Assembly (NCBI GenBank): GCA_913061415.1
Contig: CAJXUD010000012.1
Span: 1 to 64,000, forward strand
DNA length: 64,000 bases
Reading direction: 5' to 3'
Source of the DNA: an uncultured Oleispira sp.
GTDB lineage: Bacteria > Pseudomonadota > Gammaproteobacteria > Pseudomonadales > Oceanobacteraceae
The number at the start of each line of letters is the position of its first letter. Position 1 is the first letter of the stretch. The notes beneath the pieces are model-generated. The model was not told where the DNA came from and ran no database searches. It saw only the letters and a program-made list of their open reading frames with translations. The position numbers and the translations under genes were made by a program. Of this stretch, positions 1 to 10,442 are shown piece by piece.

Positions 1-541
1 GTTCTTGGCTGTTAGCAGCTTCAAGAACAGCACGACGAGAAACAACAACGTTGTTACGCTTAGCATCTAACTTGATTAGTTTGAAATCTAATTCTTTACC
101 TTCCAAGTGCAAAGTATCGCGCACTGGACGGATGTCAACCAAAGAGCCAGGTAGGAATGCACGAATGTTGAACAATTCAACCGTGAAACCGCCTTTAACT
201 TTACCGTTGATAACGCCTTTAACAACAGCGTTTTCTTCGAATGCTTTCTCAAGCTCTTTCCAAGCTTCAGCACGTTTTGCTTTTTCACGAGATAGCTTAG
301 TTTCACCAAAACCATCTTCTACTGCGTCAAGAGCAACTAGAGTCTCATCGCCAACTGCTACTTCCAACTCGCCTTTGTCGTTTAAGAACTGGCTGCGTGG
401 AATAATGGCTTCAGATTTAAGACCTGCGTTTACCGTTACCCAGTCGCTATCGATATCTACTACAGTACCGGTAACGATTGAACCTGGTTTCATGTCCAGA
501 GTTTGTAACGACTCTTCAAATAACTCAGCAAAATTTTCCAT
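1..541 (-). CDS. rpsA: 30S ribosomal protein S1, N-terminal part (runs off window)
   Basis: Ribosomal protein S1 binds mRNA on the 30S subunit and helps initiate translation of weakly structured or weak-SD messages. The visible 180 residues begin M-E-N-F-A-E-L-F and contain the first S1 repeats, with the S1-typical segments [14 protein letters not shown] and [17 protein letters not shown]. The rest lies beyond base 1. The start is ATG at 541, preceded by AGGAT about 9 bases upstream. It follows cmk on the same strand, the conserved cmk-rpsA order. A strong terminator lies between the two genes, so rpsA probably has its own promoter in the 190-base gap. Identification is by clear family similarity. 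Confidence 0.95.
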   Translation of the reverse strand, partial: MENFAELFEESLQTLDMKPGSIVTGTVVDIDSDWVTVNAGLKSEAIIPRSQFLNDKGELEVAVGDETLVALDAVEDGFGETKLSREKAKRAEAWKELEKAFEENAVVKGVINGKVKGGFTVELFNIRAFLPGSLVDIRPVRDTLHLEGKELDFKLIKLDAKRNNVVVSRRAVLEAANSQE

Positions 542-656
542 TAATACATCCTATAAAGCTTGGTGTAGGCTACCCCGAGTTTGCGCTTGTCGAAACAATC
601 ACTGGTTTGGGTCAGACTAATCACCCCCTAAACAGTCAGATATTTAGGGTCATAAT

Positions 657-709
657 AAAAAACTCCGCACATTCCGTACTGCGTACGCCTGACAATGTGC
701 AGAGTTTTT
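657..709 (-). terminator. Rho-independent terminator after cmk
   Basis: A 16-bp stem with one wobble pair (AAAAACTCYGCACATT against its complement) encloses a 21-base loop. Read leftward on the minus strand it ends in a run of six T. It lies between the cmk stop and the rpsA start and should end or attenuate transcription from the tyrA-aroA-cmk operon before rpsA. Confidence 0.85.
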
Positions 710-731
710 AAGGTTCTTTTATAAAGAGATA

Positions 732-1454
732 TTAGGCTAACAAGCCTGCTTTTTCGGCAGCTTGCTGAACCTGTTCAAATACGGTTTCTATGCTCATACT
801 GGTGCTATCAATAACAATCGCATCGTCAGCTGGTTTCAAGGGTGCTACCGTTCGGTTCATGTCGCGATCATCTCGCGCTCTAATATCTTCGATAATTCCG
901 GCAAGACTAGCATTTTTACCGCTTTCTATCAACTGCTTATAGCGACGCTGCCCACGCTCTTCCGCACTGGCCGTTAAGTACACCTTTAATTCCGCGCTTG
1001 GGAATACGACCGTTCCCATATCACGACCATCAGCAATCAATCCAGGCTCTTGCTGGAAAGCACGCTGACGCTCTAATAAAGCCGAACGAACTGCATTAAC
1101 TGCGGCTACCTGAGAAGCAATCGCGCCGGTTTCTTCGGTGCGTAAGTCAGATGTTACGTTGTCACCTTCTAAAATAACCTGCACGCCAGCTTGTTCAGCA
1201 GAAACCTTAAACTGCACATCTAAATGTGCGGCAATCGCTTCTAAGCCTGCTTCATTATCAAGGGCAACGCCATGCTGTTTTGCAGCTAAGGCCGTAACTC
1301 TATATAAGGCACCACTGTCTAATAGCGCCCAGTTCAATTTTGCAGCAAGCATTTGGCAAAGAGTGCCTTTACCAGCACCCGACGGACCATCAACAGTAAT
1401 AACGGGGCCCGCTAATTTAACTTCTGGTAAATCTTTAACTTCAATATCACTCAT
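732..1454 (-). CDS. cmk: Cytidylate kinase
   Basis: CMP/dCMP kinase (240 aa) uses ATP to make CDP or dCDP in pyrimidine nucleotide recycling in the cytosol. The P-loop GPSGAGKGT lies near residues 23-31, followed by the CMP-binding region with DSGALYR and the [11 protein letters not shown] motif near residue 143. Length matches the family (about 225-235 aa) plus a short N-terminal extension. It starts two bases after the tyrA-aroA stop, so the two genes are almost certainly cotranscribed, and it precedes rpsA as in most gammaproteobacteria. Confidence 0.96.
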   Translation of the reverse strand: MSDIEVKDLPEVKLAGPVITVDGPSGAGKGTLCQMLAAKLNWALLDSGALYRVTALAAKQHGVALDNEAGLEAIAAHLDVQFKVSAEQAGVQVILEGDNVTSDLRTEETGAIASQVAAVNAVRSALLERQRAFQQEPGLIADGRDMGTVVFPSAELKVYLTASAEERGQRRYKQLIESGKNASLAGIIEDIRARDDRDMNRTVAPLKPADDAIVIDSTSMSIETVFEQVQQAAEKAGLLA

Positions 1455-1456
1455 AT

Positions 1457-3718
1457 TTATCCCGCTTCGTTAGAGACGTTAATGCCACAACCATTAGCCA
1501 GCTCAACAAAACCGGGGAATGACGTACCAACGTTTGCACAGTCTTTTACCAAGATCGCCGCGTTAGCGCGCAAAGACGCAATAGTAAAGCTCATAGCAAT
1601 GCGGTGATCATCAACACTGTCGACTTCTCCGCCATTGAAAGAACCTTCACTACCAAAGCCTTTAATGATTGCACCATCTTCAGTACCAACCGCATCAACC
1701 CCCAAAATCTGCAACCCATCAACCATGGCTTGTATGCGGTCTGATTCTTTAACACGTAATTCTTCAGCGCCGGTCAAAACCGTTGTACCTTCAGCACATG
1801 CGGCTGCGATGAAAATTGCAGGAAATTCATCAATCGCTAATGGCACCTGATCTTCTGGAATCTGAATACCTTTTAGCTGCGCGCTACGAATGCGTAAATC
1901 TGCAACCGGCTCGCCGCCCACTTCTTTTTGATTGAACATTTCAATATTCGCGCCCATCTGGCGAAGAATATTAATCACGCCGACACGCGTTGGATTGATG
2001 CCCACATGTTGCAAGGTGATATCAGAATCTTTAGCGATACTTGCCGCAACCATGAAGAAAGCTGCAGAAGAAATATCAGACGGTACATCAATCGCCGTTG
2101 CGATTAATTTTCCACCCGGGCGAACGGTTACTTTAGGACCGTCCACTTCAACAGGATAGCCAAAACCTTTTAGCATACGCTCGGTATGGTCACGAGTCGG
2201 AGCCGGTTCGATTACCGTGGTTTCGCCTTCAGCGTATAAGCCTGCCAATAACAGGCAGCTTTTCACTTGCGCACTGGCCATCGGTAAAACATAGTGAATA
2301 CCTTTTAAAGACTGACCACCGGTAATCGTCTCTCTACCTTTAATCTTCAAGGGCGGACGACCATTTTCAGCAGAGTCGATAATCGCACCCATTGCACGTA
2401 ATGGATCAGCAACGCGATTCATTGGGCGCTTTGATAAAGACGCATCACCGGTCATTTCCACGTCGAAGTTTTGTGCAGACATAAGGCCCGACAATAAACG
2501 CATCGACGTACCCGAGTTACCCAAGTACAAAGCATTTGGAGGTGTTTTTAAACCGTGTAAACCAACACCATGAACGGTAACGCGACCACGGTGTGGACCT
2601 TCGATAACAACGCCCATATCGCGGAAAGATTGAAGCGTCGCAAGACTGTCTTCGCCCTCTAAAAAGCCGGTTACTTCGGTTGTGCCTTCCGCTAAAGAAC
2701 CTAGCATGATAGAACGATGAGAAATCGATTTATCACCAGGAACACGGAATTCACCGGAAAGCTTTCCACCCGGTTTTGCTACATAATTTACAATCTGACT
2801 TGTCATGGAATCCACATACGCTCTGCGAGCAAGTATTTTAGTAAAATGATCTCGTGCAGCTTTTGCACGGGTAAAGGTGCCCATCATCTGGGTTTTATCT
2901 TCATTAGCAACCACTTCGCGCAGTTGCTGCAAGTCGGCGGTGAATAAATCCAGCGCCTTTAATACTTCGTCTTTATTACCGACAAAAATGTCGCGCCACA
3001 TGATTGGGCTGCTTGAGGCAATACGAGTAAAATCACGAAAACCGCCCGCTGCGTAATTAAAGATATCGTTATTTTCTTCATCGTTCGCCAAGGTATCGAC
3101 CAAGGAGTACGCTAATAAATGAGGAAGGTGACTGGTGGCAGCCAATACTTCGTCATGATGCTGAACTGTCATCAGCTCAACCTTACCACCGGTCACTTCC
3201 CACGCATCACTGACTAAATCTAGTGCCACTTCACTCGTGCGTTTTTCTGGCGTTAAGATGATTTTGTGATTTTTAAATAAGTGCTCATCCGCTGCCGATA
3301 CACCACTGCGCTCGGAACCCGCAATAGGATGGCCTAATACAAAGCGATCAAAATCTTCGCCCAATACCGCTGTCACCGCTTTGGAAATATTACCTTTCAC
3401 ACTACCGACGTCAGTCAAAATGGTATGATCACCAATGCTCGACTTAATCTGCTCTAGCACATCGCCAACCGCTAAAATCGGCACCGAAATAATAACCAAA
3501 TCAGCATCGCGTACAACATCGCACACATCGATAGAAAAGTCGTCAATCAAGCCCGCCTGCAAGGCTTGCTCCATTGAATCCATATTGCGATCAAAGCCAG
3601 AGATCTGCTCAACACTTTTCGTACTTCTTAATGCTTTCACCCAAGAGCAGCCAATTAGACCTAAGCCAATAATCGCTACCTTGGGAATATTTAAATGCGC
3701 CTTCTTTTGAAAACTCAA
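1457..3718 (-). CDS. tyrA-aroA: Fused prephenate dehydrogenase / EPSP synthase
   Basis: This bifunctional 753-aa protein joins tyrosine synthesis (prephenate to 4-hydroxyphenylpyruvate, NAD-dependent) to the shikimate-pathway step that adds the enolpyruvyl group. The N-terminal half has the Rossmann loop [10 protein letters not shown] (14-23) and the GHPIAGSE motif (129-136). The AroA half begins near residue 317 with GDKSISHRS (328-336), [11 protein letters not shown] and [11 protein letters not shown] recall the same fusion in Pseudomonas. The start appears to be TTG at 3718. It overlaps the hisC TGA stop as TTGA, no ATG lies nearby in frame, and no good SD is visible, so translational coupling is likely. 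Each half has its expected motifs. Confidence 0.95.
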   Translation of the reverse strand: MSFQKKAHLNIPKVAIIGLGLIGCSWVKALRSTKSVEQISGFDRNMDSMEQALQAGLIDDFSIDVCDVVRDADLVIISVPILAVGDVLEQIKSSIGDHTILTDVGSVKGNISKAVTAVLGEDFDRFVLGHPIAGSERSGVSAADEHLFKNHKIILTPEKRTSEVALDLVSDAWEVTGGKVELMTVQHHDEVLAATSHLPHLLAYSLVDTLANDEENNDIFNYAAGGFRDFTRIASSSPIMWRDIFVGNKDEVLKALDLFTADLQQLREVVANEDKTQMMGTFTRAKAARDHFTKILARRAYVDSMTSQIVNYVAKPGGKLSGEFRVPGDKSISHRSIMLGSLAEGTTEVTGFLEGEDSLATLQSFRDMGVVIEGPHRGRVTVHGVGLHGLKTPPNALYLGNSGTSMRLLSGLMSAQNFDVEMTGDASLSKRPMNRVADPLRAMGAIIDSAENGRPPLKIKGRETITGGQSLKGIHYVLPMASAQVKSCLLLAGLYAEGETTVIEPAPTRDHTERMLKGFGYPVEVDGPKVTVRPGGKLIATAIDVPSDISSAAFFMVAASIAKDSDITLQHVGINPTRVGVINILRQMGANIEMFNQKEVGGEPVADLRIRSAQLKGIQIPEDQVPLAIDEFPAIFIAAACAEGTTVLTGAEELRVKESDRIQAMVDGLQILGVDAVGTEDGAIIKGFGSEGSFNGGEVDSVDDHRIAMSFTIASLRANAAILVKDCANVGTSFPGFVELANGCGINVSNEAG

Positions 3719-4887
3719 GAGCGCGCATCCGCTAAAATTTGCTTCAGCTTAGCAATAAAGGTTTCATTTTCTTTCGCGGTGCCGATTGAAGCACGTAAAT
3801 AGCTTGGCATTTCGTAATTGGCAATTGGGCGAATAATCACACCGTTCGCTAATAACTGAGCATTTACTTCTGACGCTGAAATATTAGTCGGCTTATGATC
3901 GATTTCAGTAGGAATTTCAAAGCTAATGAAGTTTCCTACCGACGGAATATACGGCAAACCCATCTGATCAAATGTTTGAGTTAAGTACGCCATACCCGCA
4001 TCGTTAACGGCTTTGCTTTCTGCTACGTATTCGTCGTCATTCAATGTCGCAACCGCAGCGGCTAATGCAAATGAATTCACATTAAAGGGCGGACGCACAC
4101 GGTTCATTAAATCAGCAACTTCTGGAGCTGAAACACCATAACCGACGCGTAACGATGCTAAGCCATAAGCTTTAGAGAACGTACGCGTGATCACTAAATT
4201 GGGGTACTCTGACAATAGGATTAAGCCATCACAATAATCAGGTTCATTAACATATTCGAAATACGCTTCATCTAATACAACCACAACGTCACTCGGTACT
4301 TTCGCCATAAAGTCAGAGACTTCTGTATGCGTTAACCAAGTTCCGGTTGGGTTATTGGGATTGGTAACAAAAACAAGGCGTGTTTTATCGCTGATCGCTG
4401 CTGCCATTGCATCAAGATCGTGGCCGTAGTTTTTGGCAGGAACAACGCTACACACGCCACCTTGAATTGTGGTGACTAAGCCATAAATAGCGAACGCGTG
4501 CTGCGAGAAAACAACTTCGTCGCCTTTGGAAACAAAGCAGGTAACAATAAAATCTAGGATATCGCTAGAGCCATTACCCAAAGTGATATTTGCGTGTTTA
4601 ATCGGTGAGGCGTCGGTGCTTAGTTTTTGGCACAGCGCTTCTTTAAGATCAAAGCCATTACCGTCTGGGTAACGCGTTAATTCTCGCGCTTCTTGCTCCA
4701 TTGCGGCAATAGCTTTTTGACTTGGACCGATAGGATTTTCATTACTGGCAAGTTTCACAATGTCAGCAGGATTCAGACCAAACTCACGCGCTAGTTCATC
4801 AATCGGTTTACCTGGTTGATAAGGACGTAAACCCTGAATTTCCGCACGTGCTTTTTCAACAAGTGCTTGTACTTTTTGATTAGTCAT
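3715..4887 (-). CDS. hisC: Histidinol-phosphate / aromatic aminotransferase
   Basis: A PLP-dependent class I/II aminotransferase of 390 aa. The PLP lysine sits in TRTFSKAYGLASLR (about residue 235), with the substrate-site segments KLASNENPIGPS and TNPNNPTGTW. The family converts imidazole-acetol phosphate to histidinol phosphate. In this aromatic operon (pheA, tyrA) an added or main role in phenylalanine/tyrosine transamination is likely, as proposed for hisC2 of Pseudomonas. It starts with ATG at 4887, and its stop overlaps the tyrA-aroA start by four bases. Confidence 0.92.
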   Translation of the reverse strand: MTNQKVQALVEKARAEIQGLRPYQPGKPIDELAREFGLNPADIVKLASNENPIGPSQKAIAAMEQEARELTRYPDGNGFDLKEALCQKLSTDASPIKHANITLGNGSSDILDFIVTCFVSKGDEVVFSQHAFAIYGLVTTIQGGVCSVVPAKNYGHDLDAMAAAISDKTRLVFVTNPNNPTGTWLTHTEVSDFMAKVPSDVVVVLDEAYFEYVNEPDYCDGLILLSEYPNLVITRTFSKAYGLASLRVGYGVSAPEVADLMNRVRPPFNVNSFALAAAVATLNDDEYVAESKAVNDAGMAYLTQTFDQMGLPYIPSVGNFISFEIPTEIDHKPTNISASEVNAQLLANGVIIRPIANYEMPSYLRASIGTAKENETFIAKLKQILADARS

Positions 4888-4944
4888 AATTCTTTAATCT
4901 ACTCAAACGCTCAATAAATCATTATTAGCTGTTGGCTACAGGGA

Positions 4945-5062
4945 CAAAACTGCAGGAGCAAGTTTTGCACAGCGAAGCTGCCCGAAGGGTAACTCACACG
5001 GATGTGAGTTATTCCATATTTACGCCGTTTTGTGGAAGCAATTGCTAATCATGATTCCACAA
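4945..5062. repeat. Cluster of intergenic palindromes, MITE/REP-like element
   Basis: The pheA-hisC gap holds three inverted repeats in tandem. They are CAAAACT/AGTTTTG (4945-4967), the perfect hairpin AACTCACA-CGGA-TGTGAGTT (4991-5010) and TTGTGGAA/TTCCACAA (5030-5062). ACAAAAC (4944) and GTTTTGT (5027) also form an outer pair. The layout, with a central TGTG-stem hairpin beside a GCGAAGC/GCTTCGC-type segment, resembles the element at 35922-36042. No coding potential is visible. It could be a dispersed non-autonomous repeat or an mRNA-stabilising REP. Confidence 0.6.
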
Positions 5063-5080
5063 GGCTTTTCGTTAGTTTTG

Positions 5081-6208
5081 CTAAAGCACGGCCTTTGGAT
5101 AAGAACCCAAGCATTTAAAATCTGTACATTGCTGCTGCACCAATGCCATGGCTTTTTTCACCTTCTCTTCATTTTGGTGACCTTCAAGGTCAATGAAGAA
5201 CATATAATTCCATGTGCCCGATTTTGACGGACGCGTTTCGATACGCGTTAAGCTGACGCCTTCTTCATGAAACGGTGCTAACAAATGATACAAAGCGCCT
5301 GGCTTATTTTTGCTGGCAATTAATAGTGACGTTTTATCATCACCACTGATTTCAGTCGTTTGCTTACCAATAATTAAAAAGCGCGTGGTATTGTCTGGCA
5401 TATCTTCGATATTAGCCGTTGCAATGCTCAAATCATAAAGCTCGGCTGCAGCCTCACTAGCAATCGCTGCTGCACCCTCTTCTTCTTGAGCGCGACGAGC
5501 CGCTTCAGCATTTGAGCTGACGGCAATACGCTCAATGCCTGGCCAATTTGCATCCAACCATTGACGACACTGCGCCAACGATTGTGCATGAGAATAGACT
5601 TTTGATGGTTTGGTTGCTTCTACTTCTTTCAATGAAGCTTCTTTTAATAAGAAGTGATGATGGATACGTAACGCAACTTCACCACAGATATGTAAGTTAG
5701 AACCTACAAAACTGTCTAAAGTATGAGTAATCACACCCTCAGTAGAGTTCTCAACAGGAACAACACCAAAGTTTGCGCCACCCGCTTCCACTTCACGGAA
5801 AACATCAGCAATTGAACCTTGGCTCTCACACTGCACCGCATGACCAAAATGCTTTAACGCCGCTTGCTGAGTAAAGGTGCCTTCTGGGCCCAAGTACGCA
5901 ATTTTCATAGGCTCTTCAAGCGCTAAGCACTGCGACATAATTTCACGAAATAAACGCGCAACACCTTCCGCAGGCAATGGGCCTTCGTTTCGCTCCATCA
6001 CGCGACGTAATACTTGCGCTTCACGCTCTGGGCGATAAAAAACAACAGATTCACCTGGCTTAGAAAAATGCTCTTTAACATCAGCAACTTTCTGCGCGCA
6101 CTGAGCACGTTTATTTACAAGCTGCTGAATCTGCTGATCTACACTGTCGATCTCATCACGTAACTTGCCTAACTCTTCCGCTTCTGTGGTAAAACTATTC
6201 TTGGTCAT
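5081..6208 (-). CDS. pheA: Bifunctional chorismate mutase / prephenate dehydratase (P-protein)
   Basis: Converts chorismate to prephenate and then phenylpyruvate for phenylalanine synthesis. An AroQ-type chorismate mutase helix bundle spans about residues 13-95 (LRDEIDSVDQQI). The prephenate dehydratase domain starts at IAYLGPEGTFT (103-113) and has NSTEGVITHTLDSF. A C-terminal ACT regulatory domain contains GALYHLLAPF and IETRPS, the Phe-binding GALV/ESRP-type motifs in variant form. I chose ATG 6208 because GGA lies about 6 bases upstream. ATG 6223 is possible but lacks an SD. It lies 57 bases downstream of serC. The ACT domain suggests feedback inhibition by phenylalanine. Confidence 0.95.
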   Translation of the reverse strand: MTKNSFTTEAEELGKLRDEIDSVDQQIQQLVNKRAQCAQKVADVKEHFSKPGESVVFYRPEREAQVLRRVMERNEGPLPAEGVARLFREIMSQCLALEEPMKIAYLGPEGTFTQQAALKHFGHAVQCESQGSIADVFREVEAGGANFGVVPVENSTEGVITHTLDSFVGSNLHICGEVALRIHHHFLLKEASLKEVEATKPSKVYSHAQSLAQCRQWLDANWPGIERIAVSSNAEAARRAQEEEGAAAIASEAAAELYDLSIATANIEDMPDNTTRFLIIGKQTTEISGDDKTSLLIASKNKPGALYHLLAPFHEEGVSLTRIETRPSKSGTWNYMFFIDLEGHQNEEKVKKAMALVQQQCTDFKCLGSYPKAVL

Positions 6209-6265
6209 GGAGTCCGTCTTCATCAAAAATATTGGGAGCTTGCTTGAGCCAGCCCTTAATTAGAG

Positions 6266-7348
6266 CTAGCTATTTTCTTTCGCAAACTCGGCCATAAAGG
6301 CAATCAATGCATCAACCGCTTTTTCTTCGACTGCGTTATAAATACTGGCGCGCATGCCGCCTACACTGCGGTGTCCTGCTAGGTTTAAAAATCCTGCTTT
6401 TTCACTAGCCGCTAAAAACGCTTTATCTAGATCTGAATTTGCCAAAGTAAAAGGTACATTCATAATCGAACGGTTATTAATCGCAACCGGGTTCGCATAA
6501 AACGCATTCGTATCAATAAAGCTGTATAACTTTTCTGCTTTGCGGCGATTCACTTCAGCCATGGCTTTTACGCCACCTTGCTCTTTCAACCAAGCAAAGA
6601 CCAATCCGGCTAAATACCAGCCATAGCTTGGTGGGGTATTGTACATAGAATCGTTATCAGCCATGACCTTGTAGTCAAACATGGTCGGCGTGCCTGCTAG
6701 AGTTTGCCCTAGCAAGTCTTCGCGAATAATCACGATACACAAACCTGCTGGGCCGATGTTTTTCTGAGCGCCTGCGTAGATCATGGCAAACTTAGAGACA
6801 TCGATTTCTTCAGACAAGATGGCTGATGAATAATCAGCAACTAAAGGAACACCGTTAGTTTCTGGGATGTAATCGAACTGAACACCACCAATGGTTTCAT
6901 TAGGCGTGTAATGAACATAGGCTGCTTCAGGGTTCAGGTTTAATTCTTCTTGAGAAGGCGCAGAGGTGAATTTATTACCTTCTGTTGTTGCTGCAACATT
7001 CACGTCACAAAAACGCTTTGCTTCTGCAATCGCTTTTTTAGACCACTGGCCTGTATTGATATAATCTGCCGTTTTTTTACCACGTAACAGATTCATCGGA
7101 ATCATAGTGAACTGGCTGCTTGCGCCACCTTGCATGAATAGTACTTTATAGTTATCAGGAATAACCATTAGGTCACGTAAATCTTGCTCGGCTTTTTGAG
7201 CAATTCCGACAAATTCAGGAGAACGATGACTCATCTCCATAATCGACAAACCTTTTTGCTGCCAATTTAGTAGGTCAGTCTGAGCTTGTGTTAATACAGC
7301 CGTTGGCAATGCAGCCGGACCTGCACAAAAATTATATAAACGAGTCAT
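6266..7348 (-). CDS. serC: Phosphoserine aminotransferase
   Basis: A class V PLP aminotransferase (360 aa) that makes 3-phosphoserine from 3-phosphohydroxypyruvate, and acts in pyridoxal phosphate synthesis. The N-terminus YNFCAGPAALP is diagnostic, QGGASSQF binds the cofactor phosphate, and the PLP lysine is in YAGAQKNIGPAG (about residue 195). ATG at 7348 with GGAA about 10 bases upstream is preferred over an in-frame TTG at 7363. It follows gyrA across a terminator and heads the serC-pheA-hisC-tyrA/aroA-cmk series. Confidence 0.96.
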   Translation of the reverse strand: MTRLYNFCAGPAALPTAVLTQAQTDLLNWQQKGLSIMEMSHRSPEFVGIAQKAEQDLRDLMVIPDNYKVLFMQGGASSQFTMIPMNLLRGKKTADYINTGQWSKKAIAEAKRFCDVNVAATTEGNKFTSAPSQEELNLNPEAAYVHYTPNETIGGVQFDYIPETNGVPLVADYSSAILSEEIDVSKFAMIYAGAQKNIGPAGLCIVIIREDLLGQTLAGTPTMFDYKVMADNDSMYNTPPSYGWYLAGLVFAWLKEQGGVKAMAEVNRRKAEKLYSFIDTNAFYANPVAINNRSIMNVPFTLANSDLDKAFLAASEKAGFLNLAGHRSVGGMRASIYNAVEEKAVDALIAFMAEFAKENS

Positions 7349-7426
7349 GTTTTTAAATTCCAAATACTACAGTTTTGTTCAACTCTTGTTAAAAATCAGG
7401 CGAGAATTTCGCCGGCTTTTAAAGCA

Positions 7427-7476
7427 GAAAAAAGCGCTGACTAATAATGAATAATCTTCACCATAATCAGCACTTT
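7427..7476 (-). terminator. Rho-independent terminator after gyrA
   Basis: An 11-bp stem, AAAAGYGCTGA against TCAGCRCTTTT with one G-T pair, encloses an AT-rich loop. On the minus strand it is followed by TTTTTTCTG. It lies between the gyrA stop and the serC start. Confidence 0.85.
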
Positions 7477-7519
7477 TATCTTTTAACTAATCCGTGCAAC
7501 CACAGAGACGACCAACGAA

Positions 7520-10201
7520 TTATTCTTCGTCAGCATCATCCGTATTTTGGCCTTCATCATTAGCCTCAGTACCTTCTGACTCAATAGCATCATCAGCAAC
7601 CAATGCGTCGACTTCTTCGCCTTCCACTTGTGTACCGTCTGCTGCTAGGTATTCGATACCATCGTCAATTTCTTCTGGCTCACATACTCGTTCAACACCA
7701 ATTAAGCGCTCTTTTTCAGCGACTTTAATTAAGCGAACGCCCTGGGTATTACGACCCAAGCAAGAGACTGAATCAGCCGAGGTACGCACAAGCGTGCCTT
7801 TATCACTGATCAACATCACTTCGTCATTTTCGAAGACTTGCACTGCACCCACAATAATACCGTTACGCTCGTTCACAACCATCGCTTTAACACCTTGGGT
7901 GCCGCGGCCTTTGGTTGGGAATTCTGAGATAAGAGTACGCTTGCCATAACCGCGATCACTCGCCGTTAATAACGTGCCGCCTTCTTCTGGAATAACTAAG
8001 GAGATCACTTTTTGATCTTCTTGCATTCTGATACCACGAACACCACGAGCCGTTCGACCCATTGCGCGTACTGCCGATTCATTAAAGCGGTTGGCTTTAC
8101 CTGCGTCGGTTAATAGTAAGATATCTTTCGTGCCGTCGGTAATGGCAACGCCAATCAAGTGATCGCCTTCGTCCAATTCACAAGCGATTAAACCGCTTGA
8201 ACGTGGACGCTGGAAGTGCTCTAAACTGGTTTTCTTCACAGTACCCATAGAGGTTGCCATGAAGATGAACTCTTCGCCGGTAAATTCAGGTAATGGCAAG
8301 ATCGCAGTAATGCGCTCTTCTTCACCTAGATTTACCACGTTAACCATTGGACGGCCTTTGGAGTTACGGCTGGCCTGTGGAATGTCATACACTTTTAGCC
8401 AAAATACTTTACCCGCATCGGTAAAACATAAAACCGTATCATGGCTATTGGCAATCATTAGGTGTTCAACGTAATCGTCATCTTTAACCGATGCCGCCGA
8501 CTTACCTTTACCACCACGACGCTGCGCTTGATACACATCTAGCTGCTGAGTCTTGGCGTAACCACCATGAGAAATGGTTAATACTAAATCTTCTTCTGGG
8601 ATCAAATCAGCCATAGTCAAATCACGCTTATTAGCAATGATTTCAGTACGACGTTCGTCACCGTATTCTTCTTTAATGGTCGCTAATTCATCACGAATAA
8701 TTTGCAACAATTTTTCTGGAGAACCCAAAATCTCTAGGTACTCTTTAATTTCTTCAAGCTTCAACTGATATTCTTCAATCAGTTTTTCGTGCTCTAGACC
8801 CGTCAGTTTTTGCAGACGTAAATCAAGAATCGCTTGCGCTTGCTGAGGCGAAAGATGGTACATACCATCGTGCATACCAAACTCTTCACCCAAATCATCT
8901 GGGCGACAGGCATTTTCACCCGCACGTTCTAAGAAACCGGTAACTGAACCCGGAGACCAAGGCGTTGCGATCAAGGCTTCTTTCGCTTCTGCACCGGTCG
9001 GTGATTTTTTAATCAAGGCGATGATTGGATCAATATTACTTAACGCAATGGCTAAGCCTTCCAATAAATGACCACGTTCACGGGCTTTGCGTAATTCAAA
9101 AATCGTACGACGTGTTACGACTTCACGGCGGTGGCGAACGAAGGCTTCAAGCATTTGCTTCAAGTTCAACGTTTGTGGCTTACCATCCATCAAAGCAACC
9201 ACGTTAATGCCAAATACCGACTGTAAAGCCGTTTGAGCAAACAAATTGTTCAAGGTTACTTCTGGCATCTCGCCGCGACGAAGATCAACTACGATACGCA
9301 TACCGTCTTTGTCAGACTCATCACGTAGCTCTGTAATGCCTTCAATTTTCTTTTCTTTAACCAGCTCGGCGATCTTTTCGATCAAACGCGCTTTGTTCAA
9401 CTGGTAAGGAATTTCGGTGAAAACGATCGACACTTTGCCGTTCTTTTCGTTTTCTTCAAAGTGGTGACGAGCACGCATGTGAATACGGCCACGACCCGTA
9501 CGATAGGCTTCAACAATACCTTCGCGACCGTTAATGAATGCACCGGTTGGGAAATCTGGGCCTGGAATGTGTTCCATTAAGGCATCGATATCCATTGCAG
9601 GATTATCGATTAATGCCAAACACGCAGAAACCACTTCGTTTAAGTTGTGTGGCGGAATGTTCGTCGCCATACCCACCGCAATACCGGAGGAACCATTAAT
9701 TAACAGGTTCGGGACTCGTGTTGGCATTACTTCTGGAATTTTTTCTGTGCCATCGTAGTTCGGTACGAAGTTCACAGTTTCTTTATCGATATCCGCTAAT
9801 AACTCATGGCTGAGTTTATCCATACGAATTTCGGTATAACGCATGGCGGCTGCTGAGTCACCGTCAACCGAACCAAAGTTCCCTTGACCGTCTACCAATG
9901 TATATCGCATAGAAAAGTCTTGCGCCATACGAACAATGGTATCGTAAACCGCAGAATCACCGTGTGGGTGATATTTACCGATTACGTCACCGACCACTCG
10001 GGCCGATTTTTTATAGGCTTTATTCCAATCGTTACCTAATACATTCATCGCATGAAGAACGCGTCTGTGCACAGGTTTTAACCCGTCACGCACATCCGGC
10101 AAGGCACGCCCAACAATTACGCTCATCGCGTAATCAAGGTAAGACGATTTTAGTTCGTCTTCAATGTTAATTGGCAATACTTCTTTGGCTAACTCACCCA
10201 T
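7520..10201 (-). CDS. gyrA: DNA gyrase subunit A
   Basis: The 893-aa breakage-reunion subunit of gyrase, which introduces negative supercoils. The catalytic tyrosine is Y122 in RYTEIRM. The quinolone-resistance region reads [13 protein letters not shown] with Ser83 and Asp87, the usual susceptible residues. The C-terminal beta-pinwheel contains the gyrase box QRRGGKG. The last 45 or so residues are strongly acidic (ending DDADEE), typical of gammaproteobacterial GyrA tails. The gene starts with ATG at 10201 and is monocistronic, with a candidate promoter at 10271-10299 and a terminator at 7427-7476. Confidence 0.98.
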   Translation of the reverse strand: MGELAKEVLPINIEDELKSSYLDYAMSVIVGRALPDVRDGLKPVHRRVLHAMNVLGNDWNKAYKKSARVVGDVIGKYHPHGDSAVYDTIVRMAQDFSMRYTLVDGQGNFGSVDGDSAAAMRYTEIRMDKLSHELLADIDKETVNFVPNYDGTEKIPEVMPTRVPNLLINGSSGIAVGMATNIPPHNLNEVVSACLALIDNPAMDIDALMEHIPGPDFPTGAFINGREGIVEAYRTGRGRIHMRARHHFEENEKNGKVSIVFTEIPYQLNKARLIEKIAELVKEKKIEGITELRDESDKDGMRIVVDLRRGEMPEVTLNNLFAQTALQSVFGINVVALMDGKPQTLNLKQMLEAFVRHRREVVTRRTIFELRKARERGHLLEGLAIALSNIDPIIALIKKSPTGAEAKEALIATPWSPGSVTGFLERAGENACRPDDLGEEFGMHDGMYHLSPQQAQAILDLRLQKLTGLEHEKLIEEYQLKLEEIKEYLEILGSPEKLLQIIRDELATIKEEYGDERRTEIIANKRDLTMADLIPEEDLVLTISHGGYAKTQQLDVYQAQRRGGKGKSAASVKDDDYVEHLMIANSHDTVLCFTDAGKVFWLKVYDIPQASRNSKGRPMVNVVNLGEEERITAILPLPEFTGEEFIFMATSMGTVKKTSLEHFQRPRSSGLIACELDEGDHLIGVAITDGTKDILLLTDAGKANRFNESAVRAMGRTARGVRGIRMQEDQKVISLVIPEEGGTLLTASDRGYGKRTLISEFPTKGRGTQGVKAMVVNERNGIIVGAVQVFENDEVMLISDKGTLVRTSADSVSCLGRNTQGVRLIKVAEKERLIGVERVCEPEEIDDGIEYLAADGTQVEGEEVDALVADDAIESEGTEANDEGQNTDDADEE

Positions 10202-10270
10202 AGATTCTTGGCCTGTCTCTGTCGAATGATGGTCTCTATCGAAAACCTCATTCGGTCCTTGTTATTAGCG

Positions 10271-10299
10271 TTTATAATTAGCGCCAAATCATACCACAA
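10271..10299 (-). promoter_or_regulatory. Candidate sigma-70 promoter for gyrA
   Basis: On the minus strand, TTGTGG (10294-10299) and TATAAA (10271-10276) are separated by 17 bases, about 70 bases upstream of the gyrA start. Spacing is ideal and the -35 is imperfect. Assigned by eye. Confidence 0.5.
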
Positions 10300-10368
10300 A
10301 TCAACAAGATACCTAGTCTTTCGCCCTTCTTTCCTGCTTCTATATGAAGGAATACATAAGGAAGGTGG

Positions 10369-10396
10369 TTCACCCTGATCAAAGTTTGATTATACT
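10369..10396 (+). promoter_or_regulatory. Candidate mtaD promoter with an operator-like palindrome in the spacer
   Basis: TTCACC (10369-10374) and TATACT (10391-10396) are separated by 16 bases. The spacer holds the palindrome ATCAAA-G-TTTGAT (10378-10390), which would place a dimeric regulator across RNA polymerase. It lies about 47 bases before the mtaD ATG. The regulator is unknown. Confidence 0.45.
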
Positions 10397-10442
10397 GTGC
10401 AAAAATTAGCTAAAATAAGCAGTAACTAACGCGAGTACAAAC

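Noticed and set aside
51-620. 189-codon plus-strand open frame
   Set aside because: It is antisense to rpsA, whose protein sequence is clear on the minus strand.
7494-7949. 151-codon open frame opposite gyrA
   Set aside because: It is antisense to the conserved gyrA C-terminal domain, has Ser/Thr/Pro-biased shadow composition and no start signal.
7520-10201. Quinolone-resistance mutation in gyrA
   Set aside because: Ser83 and Asp87 are both the usual wild-type residues.
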